The notes beneath the pieces are model-generated. The model worked only from the letters and a program-made list of their open reading frames with translations. It searched no databases and was not told the origin of the DNA. 15,896 nt of DNA from Chloroflexota bacterium (GTDB lineage Bacteria > Chloroflexota > Limnocylindria > QHBO01), in contig JAGXHP010000015.1 of the NCBI GenBank assembly GCA_024636135.1, positions 1 through 15,896 on the forward strand, read 5' to 3'. Shown piece by piece: positions 6,182-12,346 of this stretch (its first letter is position 1; the number at the start of each line of letters is the position of its first letter). Position numbers and translations under genes: made by a program.

Positions 6182-6739
6182 GTGCCTGATCCCGCACCGC
6201 CGGTCGACTGGCTGCCGGCATCCGAGTTCGGCGACGGGCGCCCCGGGAAGATCGGCATGACCGTCCTGCCGGGGAAGCGAGGGGCCTCGGCACGGTATCC
6301 GGGTCGCGTGTACGACGCCGATCTCGATGTCGACCTCCGGGCACTGCGGGATCGCGGCATCGTGCGGCTCATTCTTCTCGTGGTCGATGGTGAGCTGGCG
6401 CGCTGGAGCGACCCGGACATCGTCCGCCGCGCCGCCGATCACGGCATTGCCGTGCATCGGCATCCGATGCCGGATGGTCATCCACCAGCCTCGGCGGCGG
6501 CGATGGACGCGATCCTGGCGGATGTCGTCGAGGGGCGGAGCACGGCCGACGTGGCGGTCGCGTGCATGGGCGGGGTGGGTCGTACCGGGACGGTCGCGGC
6601 GTGCGCCCTGCTGGCGGCGGGCTGGGAGCCGGAAGCGGCGATCGAGCGCGTCCGACGGGCACGTCATCCCGAGGCCGTCGAGACCCCGGAGCAGGAAGCG
6701 TTCGTCCGATCGTACCGTTCCGCCCGAGCCGGCCGGTAG
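6182..6739 (+). CDS. Tyrosine/dual-specificity phosphatase-like protein (CX5R)
   Basis: A 185-residue protein with the cysteine-phosphatase signature C128-MGGVG-R134 followed by TGT, and an upstream PMPDGHPP loop in which D98 is the likely general acid. The fold resembles CDKN3-like or other small PTPs. The residue before the cysteine is Ala, where His is usual, so activity or substrate may differ. The GTG start at 6182 directly follows the TGA of the DUF3090 gene, so translation is probably coupled. The nuclease gene follows after 8 nt. The natural substrate is unknown; protein, phosphoinositide or small-molecule phosphates are all possible. Confidence 0.82.
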   Translation: MPDPAPPVDWLPASEFGDGRPGKIGMTVLPGKRGASARYPGRVYDADLDVDLRALRDRGIVRLILLVVDGELARWSDPDIVRRAADHGIAVHRHPMPDGHPPASAAAMDAILADVVEGRSTADVAVACMGGVGRTGTVAACALLAAGWEPEAAIERVRRARHPEAVETPEQEAFVRSYRSARAGR

Positions 6740-6747
6740 GTCGCCAG

Positions 6748-7338
6748 GTGTCGCCGAAGCCTGAGCGCCTGCTCGCCATTCTCATCGTGCTCGGCCTGGG
6801 AGCGCTGCTGGTCGCCGTGGTCGGCGTGATGAACGCGCCGCCGGCGCCGGCGGCCCCGCGAGCATCGGACAGACCAGTCGGGTCGCCCGGCCCAGTCGGG
6901 TCATTCGGGCCACTCGCGCCGGTCGAGCGCGGCCGGGTGCTCAGGGTGGCGGACGGCGACACCGTTACCGTCGAGATCGGCGGGGAGAGGGAGCGCGTCC
7001 GCTACGTCGGCGTCGATGCGCCCGAGGTGGCGAACGCGGGCTCAGGCAGCCCGGCCGAGTGCGGCGCCGATGCCGCGACCGATGCGAACCGAGCGCTGGT
7101 CGAGGGCGTCGAGCTCGTGCTCGAGCGCGACGCGACGGATCGCGATCGCTTCGGCCGGCTGCTGCGCCACCCATGGATCGTCGTCGATGGGGAGTGGCGC
7201 TACGTCAGTGAGGAGCTCGTGCGCAGCGGAGCGATCGAAGCGCGCACGTTCGAACCCGACACGCTCCACGACGAACGGCTTGACCGCGCAGAGCAGGAGG
7301 CCCGAGATGCCGCAGCGGGGATCTGGGGCAGCTGCTGA
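6748..7338 (+). CDS. Membrane-anchored thermonuclease (SNase-like)
   Basis: A 196-residue protein with a short N-terminal tail, a membrane helix at about 8-27, a Pro/Ala/Gly-rich linker and a staphylococcal-nuclease domain at about 60-196. R85, D90, E93, R137 and metal-site D71 match Staphylococcus aureus R35, D40, E43, R87 and D21 at identical spacing, so Ca2+-dependent hydrolysis of DNA or RNA outside the membrane is likely. The GTG at 6748 is chosen because it lies 8 nt after the phosphatase stop and directly precedes the anchor; the open frame upstream overlaps the phosphatase gene and reads as low-complexity shadow. It is the last gene of the DUF3090 operon and converges with the lipoprotein gene 15 bp away. 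Confidence 0.88.
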   Translation: MSPKPERLLAILIVLGLGALLVAVVGVMNAPPAPAAPRASDRPVGSPGPVGSFGPLAPVERGRVLRVADGDTVTVEIGGERERVRYVGVDAPEVANAGSGSPAECGADAATDANRALVEGVELVLERDATDRDRFGRLLRHPWIVVDGEWRYVSEELVRSGAIEARTFEPDTLHDERLDRAEQEARDAAAGIWGSC

Positions 7339-7353
7339 TCGGCCGTGTGCCGC

Positions 7354-8142
7354 TCAGGGCAAGGGTGAAGGCGACTCTGGCGTAGGCGCGCGCTGGATGA
7401 CGAGTGCCCATCCGCAGTCCGAGGTGACGGTTGCGAATACCGGCCCCTGCACGCCCAGGGCGGCAAAGGACTGTGGCTGCAGCACGCCACGATCGACGCC
7501 GGTCCCGATGGTGGCGCGAATCGCCGGCCGGGGATCGCCACCTGATACGGGCGTCAACGAGACGCCAAAGGTGCAGCGGGTGCGCTCGGGGTCAACCGCG
7601 ATCCAGCGGATGAGATGGTCTCCCTCATCGATCTCGATGGGTCCCTGTTCGGCATCCGAGGTCCCGTCCATCGAGGCGATCGATGGCGATCCATCCACGG
7701 CCGCCCCGGTCGAAGCGAGCAGCGGATCGGGCTCGAAGCCTGCGGCGACCCAGCCCTCCTCGAAGGACGGCTCCGCGGGGTCGTGGTCGCGGACGAGGTA
7801 CCAGCCGCGCTCCTCGACGTCGATCGGGCCCATGACCACTTCGAGACGCGCGGTGACCGGCAGGAGTCCCGTGACGACCGGGCGCTGGAGACCGGGGAGG
7901 TTCCGGACACGAAGCCCGTCGGTGGTGGTGACGACGATCTCGCCGGCGGCGAAGTCGGGGATGGTTGGCGCCGGGGTCGGGGACAGCGTCATCTCGGGCG
8001 TCGGGCCGATTGTCGGGATCGGGCTCGGCGTGGCCGCGGCAGTCGGGCTCGGGCGGGGAGTGGCGGTCTCGAGCGGAGGCAACGTGCATGCCCCGATCAG
8101 CGCCGCAAGAATGACTCCGAATCCGCCGGAAAGCTTCCCCAC
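7354..8142 (-). CDS. Lipoprotein with bacterial SH3-like domain
   Basis: A 262-residue exported lipoprotein. It begins with a short signal and the lipobox I16-G-A-C19, followed by a long Pro/Thr/Ser-rich tether (about 22-60). Residues about 67-145 resemble a bacterial SH3 domain (EIVVTTTDGLRVRNLPG, then GWYLVRDHD and EEGWVAAGF), usually a cell-envelope or peptide binding module. The remaining 110 residues, with two cysteines (CTFGVSL and SDCGWALVI), form an unrecognised beta-rich region. The GTG start at 8142 is fixed by the 7-nt distance from TAGGCT and by the signal peptide. It follows the DUF72 gene by 18 bp but has its own promoter. Confidence 0.85.
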   Translation of the reverse strand: MGKLSGGFGVILAALIGACTLPPLETATPRPSPTAAATPSPIPTIGPTPEMTLSPTPAPTIPDFAAGEIVVTTTDGLRVRNLPGLQRPVVTGLLPVTARLEVVMGPIDVEERGWYLVRDHDPAEPSFEEGWVAAGFEPDPLLASTGAAVDGSPSIASMDGTSDAEQGPIEIDEGDHLIRWIAVDPERTRCTFGVSLTPVSGGDPRPAIRATIGTGVDRGVLQPQSFAALGVQGPVFATVTSDCGWALVIQRAPTPESPSPLP

Positions 8143-8149
8143 GCCGTTC

Positions 8150-8155
8150 AGCCTA
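8150..8155 (-). promoter_or_regulatory. -10 box of the lipoprotein gene, leaderless arrangement
   Basis: TAGGCT on the minus strand ends 7 nt before the GTG at 8142, inside the 18-bp gap after the DUF72 gene. Confidence 0.55.
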
Positions 8156-8160
8156 GCCGC

Positions 8161-9177
8161 TCAGGTCCCAACTCGCGGCACTTCGGACGCCAGCAGGTCG
8201 GCGATTTCGCGGGCGTTGGTCGTTCCGTAGTTCGCATAGCAGTTGTTCATCAGGACGTGGATCTCGGGCGCCTGTTCCGCGGCGGCCCGGATGCGCGGGA
8301 CCCACTCACCGAGCTCGGATTCGTCGTAGAGGTAGCGGAACCGTTCGACGACCGGGATGCCCCGCTGCTCCCAGGTCTCGGTCCTGCGGCCGTGGAATCG
8401 GACGACAGCCAGCTTCGGGGACGTCACGAGGGTGATCGGCGGCAACGAGGACTTGGTGCCGGGTGGAGCGTCGACCATCACGAACGGGATCTCGTTCTGC
8501 TCCAGGAAGTCGATCGTGCGTGCCGAGTTCCGCTCGTTGAACCAGCTGGCGTGGCGGAGCTCGACCGCGAACGGCGTGTCCCCCAGGCGCTCGCGCGCTC
8601 GGAGGATCTCGTCGCGCGACTCGCGGGTCGGGAAGAACCACCGCGGGTACTGGAGGAATATCGCGCCCAGCTTGCCCGAGCTGCGCAGCGGCTCGATCCC
8701 ATCCAGGAAGCGGGCCCAGATTTCATCCTCGATCTCTCGCGGTAGGTCGCGGGCATACACGCGCTTCTGATCGAGCAGCTCGGCCGGCAGCGCCTCACGC
8801 AGGTCCTTGGGCAATCGCCGGAGTTCGGATGGCTGTCCGGTCATCAAAGCGTGGGCCTTGATGTCGAAGGTGAAGTCCGGTGGCGTCCGCTCGAGCCACA
8901 GCTCTCCCGTCCTGCGGGCCGGAAGTGCGTAGTACGTGGCGTCGACCTCGACGATGGGGAACTGGTTGGCGTAGTAGACGAGCCGATCCTCGGCGGTGGT
9001 GGCGTCGGGCGGGTAGAACACGCCCGACGCGGTCATCGTCGGATCGGTCCAGGACGCGGTCCCGATGCGGACGGTAGAGCCGCCGAGGGCGAGTGGCTCG
9101 CGAGCCGCCGTTGCATGCGCTTCGACGCGCTCGCCGGCCACCTCCGGGCCGGGATCGTGCGCGGTGACGTCGACCAT
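8161..9177 (-). CDS. DUF72 domain-containing protein
   Basis: A 338-residue protein of the DUF72 (YecE-like) family, a TIM-barrel fold of unproven function. Visible hallmarks are RIGTASWTDPTM near residue 36, FPIVEVDATYYALP, DFTFDIKAHALMT, KLGAIFLQYPRWF, FAVELRHASWF, VVRFHGRRTETW, and HVLMNNCYANYGTTNA near the C-terminus. The frame continues upstream to 9705, but the first 176 codons are low-complexity shadow of the membrane protein gene. The ATG at 9177 sits 7 nt after TACGCT and gives a sensible N-terminus. The gene is flanked by its own promoter and that of the lipoprotein. Confidence 0.93.
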   Translation of the reverse strand: MVDVTAHDPGPEVAGERVEAHATAAREPLALGGSTVRIGTASWTDPTMTASGVFYPPDATTAEDRLVYYANQFPIVEVDATYYALPARRTGELWLERTPPDFTFDIKAHALMTGQPSELRRLPKDLREALPAELLDQKRVYARDLPREIEDEIWARFLDGIEPLRSSGKLGAIFLQYPRWFFPTRESRDEILRARERLGDTPFAVELRHASWFNERNSARTIDFLEQNEIPFVMVDAPPGTKSSLPPITLVTSPKLAVVRFHGRRTETWEQRGIPVVERFRYLYDESELGEWVPRIRAAAEQAPEIHVLMNNCYANYGTTNAREIADLLASEVPRVGT

Positions 9178-9184
9178 CGACGCC

Positions 9185-9190
9185 AGCGTA
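9185..9190 (-). promoter_or_regulatory. -10 box of the DUF72 gene, leaderless arrangement
   Basis: TACGCT on the minus strand ends 7 nt before the ATG at 9177. CTGACG (9213-9208), 17 nt upstream, keeps the TGAC core of a -35. Confidence 0.6.
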
Positions 9191-9209
9191 GCGCCCGCCG
9201 GCGCACCCG

Positions 9210-9650
9210 TCAGACCTGGCCGAGCGCCCGCCGGACCCCGGGAGTCGAAAGGACAAGCATGCCGGCGACGGGCAGCACGAACCCGACGAGCTCCACCGGG
9301 TGCCAGGGGACTACGATTGCCGCGAGCGCCGTCGCGCCGGCGATGACGACCTGGAGCAACGCTGCGGCGGTCCAGGACCAGGAGCGCGCCAGCCGCACGC
9401 CGCGCGCCGTGACGGCCACCGCGATTGCGACGATGAAGGCGATGGCCGCGGTGAACCGGACGGTTTCCTCGGCCGCGCGACCGGAATCGCCTCCCAGGAA
9501 GTTCGCGAGCGCGGACGCCAGCATGCTCAGCGCGATGGTGGCCGCGAGGGCGGCCAACGCTTCGCCGATGAGGATGGCACGGAGCACCGCGATGCCGCGT
9601 GGCCGCGCAACGGACGGCGAGACGATGGTGGCGGGATGGATGGCAGTCAT
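9210..9650 (-). CDS. Small four-helix membrane protein of unknown function
   Basis: A 146-residue hydrophobic protein with predicted membrane helices at about 24-46, 66-82, 92-114 and 119-135. It has no motif that assigns a function. A GTG at 9701 would add 17 residues; I prefer the ATG at 9650 because the extra residues add nothing recognisable. No clear Shine-Dalgarno or TANNNT box is placed for it. GACACT ends 6 nt before the ATG and could be a variant -10. The upstream sequence holds two overlapping inverted repeats. Confidence 0.65.
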   Translation of the reverse strand: MTAIHPATIVSPSVARPRGIAVLRAILIGEALAALAATIALSMLASALANFLGGDSGRAAEETVRFTAAIAFIVAIAVAVTARGVRLARSWSWTAAALLQVVIAGATALAAIVVPWHPVELVGFVLPVAGMLVLSTPGVRRALGQV

Positions 9651-9685
9651 GCGCGTAGTGTCGAGGGCAGGGTGCAGTGCGAACA

Positions 9686-9706
9686 GCGCCAGATGGCGCA
9701 CCCATC
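9686..9706 (-). repeat. Two overlapping inverted repeats upstream of the membrane protein gene
   Basis: GCGCC-AGAT-GGCGC (9686-9699) and GATGG-CGCAC-CCATC (9692-9706) are perfect 5-bp stems sharing bases, so only one can form at a time. They lie 36-56 bp before the ATG at 9650. They could be leader structures or a protein site, or chance in GC-rich DNA. Confidence 0.3.
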
Positions 9707-9741
9707 CCTACGTCATTTGCCGCAGCTCCGTGTCGCTACAT

Positions 9742-10260
9742 TCACGCGATCTGGTCGCAGAATTCCGCGATCCGATCGAGCGCGGCGTCAAGCACGCTAT
9801 CCAGCCCGTGGCCGATGCGCGGGTAGGTGACGAGCGTGGCACCAGCAAGCTGCGCGACCGCGCCACGCAGCAGGTCCACGTCCGCGAACGGATCGGACTC
9901 GCCGGAGAGGAGCAGGACCGGACAGCCGATGCGCGGCCAATGGGCCGTTCGCTCGCGCCACGATGGCTGCCTCCCCGGTGCGTGGAGCGGATATGAGAGC
10001 AGGACCAGACCAGCCGGCGGCTGATGGGCGGCCAGCATCGATGCCACACGGCCTCCGAACGAATGGCCGCCGATGACGACCTCGGCCCGGTCGGCATGCT
10101 CCAGGGCCGCCTCGTAGACGGGGACGGCTCGCTCGGCGCGGCCGCGCGGCAGGCTCACCAGCGTGACTTCGTGCCCGCGATCGGCGAGACCGCGCTCGTG
10201 CCCGCGCAGGCGCTCGATGGTCCCCGAGGCGCCTGGCGCAAGGAAGATGCGACGCTGCAT
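9742..10260 (-). CDS. Alpha/beta hydrolase, KANL3/Tex30 (dienelactone hydrolase-like) type
   Basis: A 172-residue compact alpha/beta hydrolase. It opens with IFLAPGASG, has the nucleophile elbow GGHSFGG with S67, a catalytic acid in SGESDPFAD (D123) and a histidine in IGHGLD (H151), so the triad is complete. The small size and the HSFGGR motif fit the KANL3/Tex30 group, whose substrates in bacteria are not settled. The ATG at 10260 lies 6 nt after TATCCT. It is divergent from msrB across 56 bp that carry both -10 boxes. Confidence 0.85.
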   Translation of the reverse strand: MQRRIFLAPGASGTIERLRGHERGLADRGHEVTLVSLPRGRAERAVPVYEAALEHADRAEVVIGGHSFGGRVASMLAAHQPPAGLVLLSYPLHAPGRQPSWRERTAHWPRIGCPVLLLSGESDPFADVDLLRGAVAQLAGATLVTYPRIGHGLDSVLDAALDRIAEFCDQIA

Positions 10261-10266
10261 CGGCTC

Positions 10267-10272
10267 AGGATA
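10267..10272 (-). promoter_or_regulatory. -10 box of the hydrolase gene, leaderless arrangement
   Basis: TATCCT on the minus strand ends 6 nt before the ATG at 10260. Confidence 0.6.
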
Positions 10273-10304
10273 GGCCGATGCATGCGACCCGGCCGCACCC
10301 GACG

Positions 10305-10310
10305 TACCCT
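10305..10310 (+). promoter_or_regulatory. -10 box of msrB, leaderless arrangement
   Basis: TACCCT ends 6 nt before the ATG at 10317. A GTG at 10311, abutting the box, would be too close to be transcribed from it, which decides for the ATG. Confidence 0.6.
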
Positions 10311-10316
10311 GTGCAC

Positions 10317-10739
10317 ATGACGGATGAGAAGATCGAGCGATCCGACGCCGAATGGCGCGCCGCGCTGACCCCGGAGCAGTACCGCGTGCTGCGCGAGAAG
10401 GGCACCGAGCGCGCATTCACGGGCGCCCTGTGGGACGAGCATGGGGCGGGCGTCTACCGCTGTGCCGGGTGCGGCGCCGAGCTGTTCGACGCGGGAACGA
10501 AGTTCGAATCGGGGTCGGGTTGGCCATCGTTCTACGCGCCGAAGGCGGCGGATGCGGTGGAGACCGAGACCGATCGAACCCTGTTCACGACCCGCACCGA
10601 GGTCCATTGCGCGCGCTGTGGCGGCCATCTCGGCCACATCTTCGACGACGCGCGCGACCAGCCGACCGGCCTGCGCTACTGCATCAATTCAGCATCCCTG
10701 ACACTCGACCCGGATGCCGAGCCGATGGAGCAGGTCTAG
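10317..10739 (+). CDS. msrB: Peptide-methionine (R)-S-oxide reductase MsrB
   Basis: A 140-residue, single-domain MsrB that reduces the R form of methionine sulfoxide in oxidised proteins. Zinc is held by two CxxC pairs, C49/C52 and C98/C101. The catalytic cysteine is C122 in RYCINSASL. The conserved FESGSGWPSF and GGHLGHIFDD blocks are present. No signal peptide is seen, so it is cytoplasmic. The gene diverges from the hydrolase and converges with the threonine aldolase: the last four bases (CTAG) contain the TAG stop of both genes. No msrA is in the window. Confidence 0.97.
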   Translation: MTDEKIERSDAEWRAALTPEQYRVLREKGTERAFTGALWDEHGAGVYRCAGCGAELFDAGTKFESGSGWPSFYAPKAADAVETETDRTLFTTRTEVHCARCGGHLGHIFDDARDQPTGLRYCINSASLTLDPDAEPMEQV

Positions 10740-11785
10740 CTCCGACCGTCGGCCACCGCTCGCATCACCTTCGCTGCGCTACGGCACGCGTCCGCGTCGA
10801 CGTCGAGGTGCGTGACCGCGCGAACCGTGCGCGGGCCGAAGGCGTTGAGCAGCACGCCACGCTCGCGGCACGACCCGACGAAGGCCGCCGCATCCGGCAC
10901 GCCGCGACGCTCCACCAGTTGGAGAACCACGATGTTCGTCTGCACGCTCGCCAGGTCGATCGTGAAGTCGTCCCCGCGAAGAAGCTCCTCGGCCAGGATC
11001 CGGGCGTTGGCATGATCGACCTCGAGACGCGCGACGTGGTGATCCAGCGCGTGCGATCCGGCGGCGGCGAGGATCCCCGCCTGGCGCATGGCGCCGCCGA
11101 GCATGCGTCGATAGCGGTGCGCAGTCGCGATCAGGTCGCGACTGCCGGCCAGCAGCGACCCGGCGGGCGCCCCTAGGCCCTTGCTGAGCGAGATCCCGAT
11201 GAGTTCGAAACCCACGGCGAGATCCGCGGCCGTCCTCCCGCTGGCGACGGCGGCGTTGAGCAGCCTCGCGCCGTCGAGGTACGTCGCCAGCCCCGCGACT
11301 CGGGCTGCCTCGAGGGCAGCGCGCAGGGTGTCCGGCGGCAGGACGATCCCGCCAGCGCGGTTGTGCGTGTTCTCGGCGACCAGCAGTGCCGTCGGCGGGT
11401 AGACGATGTGGCCGCGCGGCTTGACAGCGGCGCGCACGTCATCGGCGGTGAAGATGCCTCCGGCGCCGATCTCGGAGAACTGAACGCCGGCGTTGGCGCT
11501 GCTGGCGCCCGTCTCGTGGAGAACGATGTGGGCCTGGACCGGGACGAGCACGTCGTCGCCCGGACGCGTCAGCGTTCGGAGAGCCACCTGGTTGGCCATC
11601 GTTCCCGACGGCACGAACAGCGCGGCCTCGACCCCGAGCAGCTGCGCGACCTCGTCCTGGAGCCGGTTGACGGATGGGTCCTCGCCGTACTGGTCATCGC
11701 CGACCTCGGCGCTGGCCATCGCGTGCCGCATGGCGGCCGTCGGCAACGTGACCGTGTCGGAGCGAAGGTCGATGCGTTCGGGCAT
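10736..11785 (-). CDS. Low-specificity L-threonine aldolase family, PLP-dependent
   Basis: A 349-residue fold-type I PLP enzyme that splits L-threonine or allo-threonine into glycine and acetaldehyde; related GntG-type enzymes act on other beta-hydroxy amino acids. The start LRSDTVTLPT, the phrase FVPSGTMANQ, H86 in QAHIVLHE, the cofactor-binding D171 in YLDGARLLN and the Schiff-base lysine K202 in SLSKGLGAP are all present at usual spacing. The length is typical of the family. The ATG at 11785 is 7 nt after TATCAT. Its stop overlaps that of msrB by 4 bp in opposite orientation. Confidence 0.95.
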   Translation of the reverse strand: MPERIDLRSDTVTLPTAAMRHAMASAEVGDDQYGEDPSVNRLQDEVAQLLGVEAALFVPSGTMANQVALRTLTRPGDDVLVPVQAHIVLHETGASSANAGVQFSEIGAGGIFTADDVRAAVKPRGHIVYPPTALLVAENTHNRAGGIVLPPDTLRAALEAARVAGLATYLDGARLLNAAVASGRTAADLAVGFELIGISLSKGLGAPAGSLLAGSRDLIATAHRYRRMLGGAMRQAGILAAAGSHALDHHVARLEVDHANARILAEELLRGDDFTIDLASVQTNIVVLQLVERRGVPDAAAFVGSCRERGVLLNAFGPRTVRAVTHLDVDADACRSAAKVMRAVADGRS

Positions 11786-11792
11786 GGACCCG

Positions 11793-11798
11793 ATGATA
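11793..11798 (-). promoter_or_regulatory. -10 box of the threonine aldolase gene, leaderless arrangement
   Basis: TATCAT on the minus strand ends 7 nt before the ATG at 11785, in the 24-bp gap after the receiver-like gene. Confidence 0.6.
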
Positions 11799-11809
11799 CG
11801 GGGCGTTGA

Positions 11810-12265
11810 TCAGGAAGCCGGGAGCCGGCCGCGAGGGGATCGTGGGCGTCGTTCCTGCACGATTGCCGGGGTCGGCGAGCGCGGGGCAACGTGGTGCACG
11901 AGGCCGCCACGCAGCCACTCGACAGCTGCCTCGAGGTCCTCGACACAGAAGGGCTTGGCAAGCACCGCCACCCCCGGGCCGGCAATGATCGTGATCGGCA
12001 GCGAGGCGAGCATCATCCCCGTGCAGACCAGCAGGCGCGGGAGTTGGAGGACGGACTCCCGAAGCGTGGGACGGAGCTCGAGGAGCTGAGTCCCATCGAT
12101 CACGAGTCCCCGCGGGCGCTCGCCGAGCGCGAGGCGCGATTCGAGCGCCGCCGGGGTGAGGACCTCGGCATCGGGCAGCAGTTCCTCGAACACCTGCCGG
12201 ATTCCGGGTTCCCGGTCGCTGATCCAGATCGAGCCCCCCATGCCGGAAATCAGAGCAAGCCACAT
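11810..12265 (-). CDS. Stand-alone response-regulator receiver-like protein
   Basis: A 151-residue protein resembling a single receiver domain without an output domain. Candidate key residues are D17 in WISDREPGIR (acid pocket), D57 in LVIDGTQ (phosphorylation site), T82 in LVCTG and K104 in LAKPF, in the order and rough spacing of CheY-like domains. The acid pocket is reduced and the loops are unusual, so it may be an atypical or pseudo-receiver. The last 30 residues are a basic Pro/Arg-rich tail. No histidine kinase is nearby. ATG 12241, eight codons downstream, is an alternative start. The gene is divergent from the molybdoenzyme. Confidence 0.6.
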   Translation of the reverse strand: MWLALISGMGGSIWISDREPGIRQVFEELLPDAEVLTPAALESRLALGERPRGLVIDGTQLLELRPTLRESVLQLPRLLVCTGMMLASLPITIIAGPGVAVLAKPFCVEDLEAAVEWLRGGLVHHVAPRSPTPAIVQERRPRSPRGRLPAS

Positions 12266-12304
12266 GCCGATCTCGGTGCTGGCTGGCCTCCGCCCGAGCT
12301 CGGA

Positions 12305-12310
12305 GTCATA
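12305..12310 (-). promoter_or_regulatory. Possible -10 box of the receiver-like gene
   Basis: TATGAC (then T) on the minus strand would give a start near 12298 and a leader of about 32 nt to the ATG at 12265. It is divergent from the promoter of the molybdoenzyme gene. Confidence 0.35.
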
Positions 12311-12329
12311 CGTTCTTCACATCCGGACG

Positions 12330-12335
12330 TACGCT
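12330..12335 (+). promoter_or_regulatory. -10 box of the molybdoenzyme gene
   Basis: TACGCT ends 11 nt before the ATG at 12347, so the 5' leader would be only about 4-5 nt. No ribosome site is present. Confidence 0.45.
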
Positions 12336-12346
12336 AGGCGACACCC

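Noticed and set aside
5576..6667. A 363-codon minus-strand frame across the DUF3090 and phosphatase genes
   Set aside because: It has no recognisable motif and lies opposite two genes with clear family signatures.
9178..9705. N-terminal extension of the DUF72 gene up to 9705
   Set aside because: The translation is low-complexity Arg/His/Gly-rich and overlaps the membrane-protein gene in another frame. The ATG at 9177 has a well-placed -10 box and a normal N-terminus.
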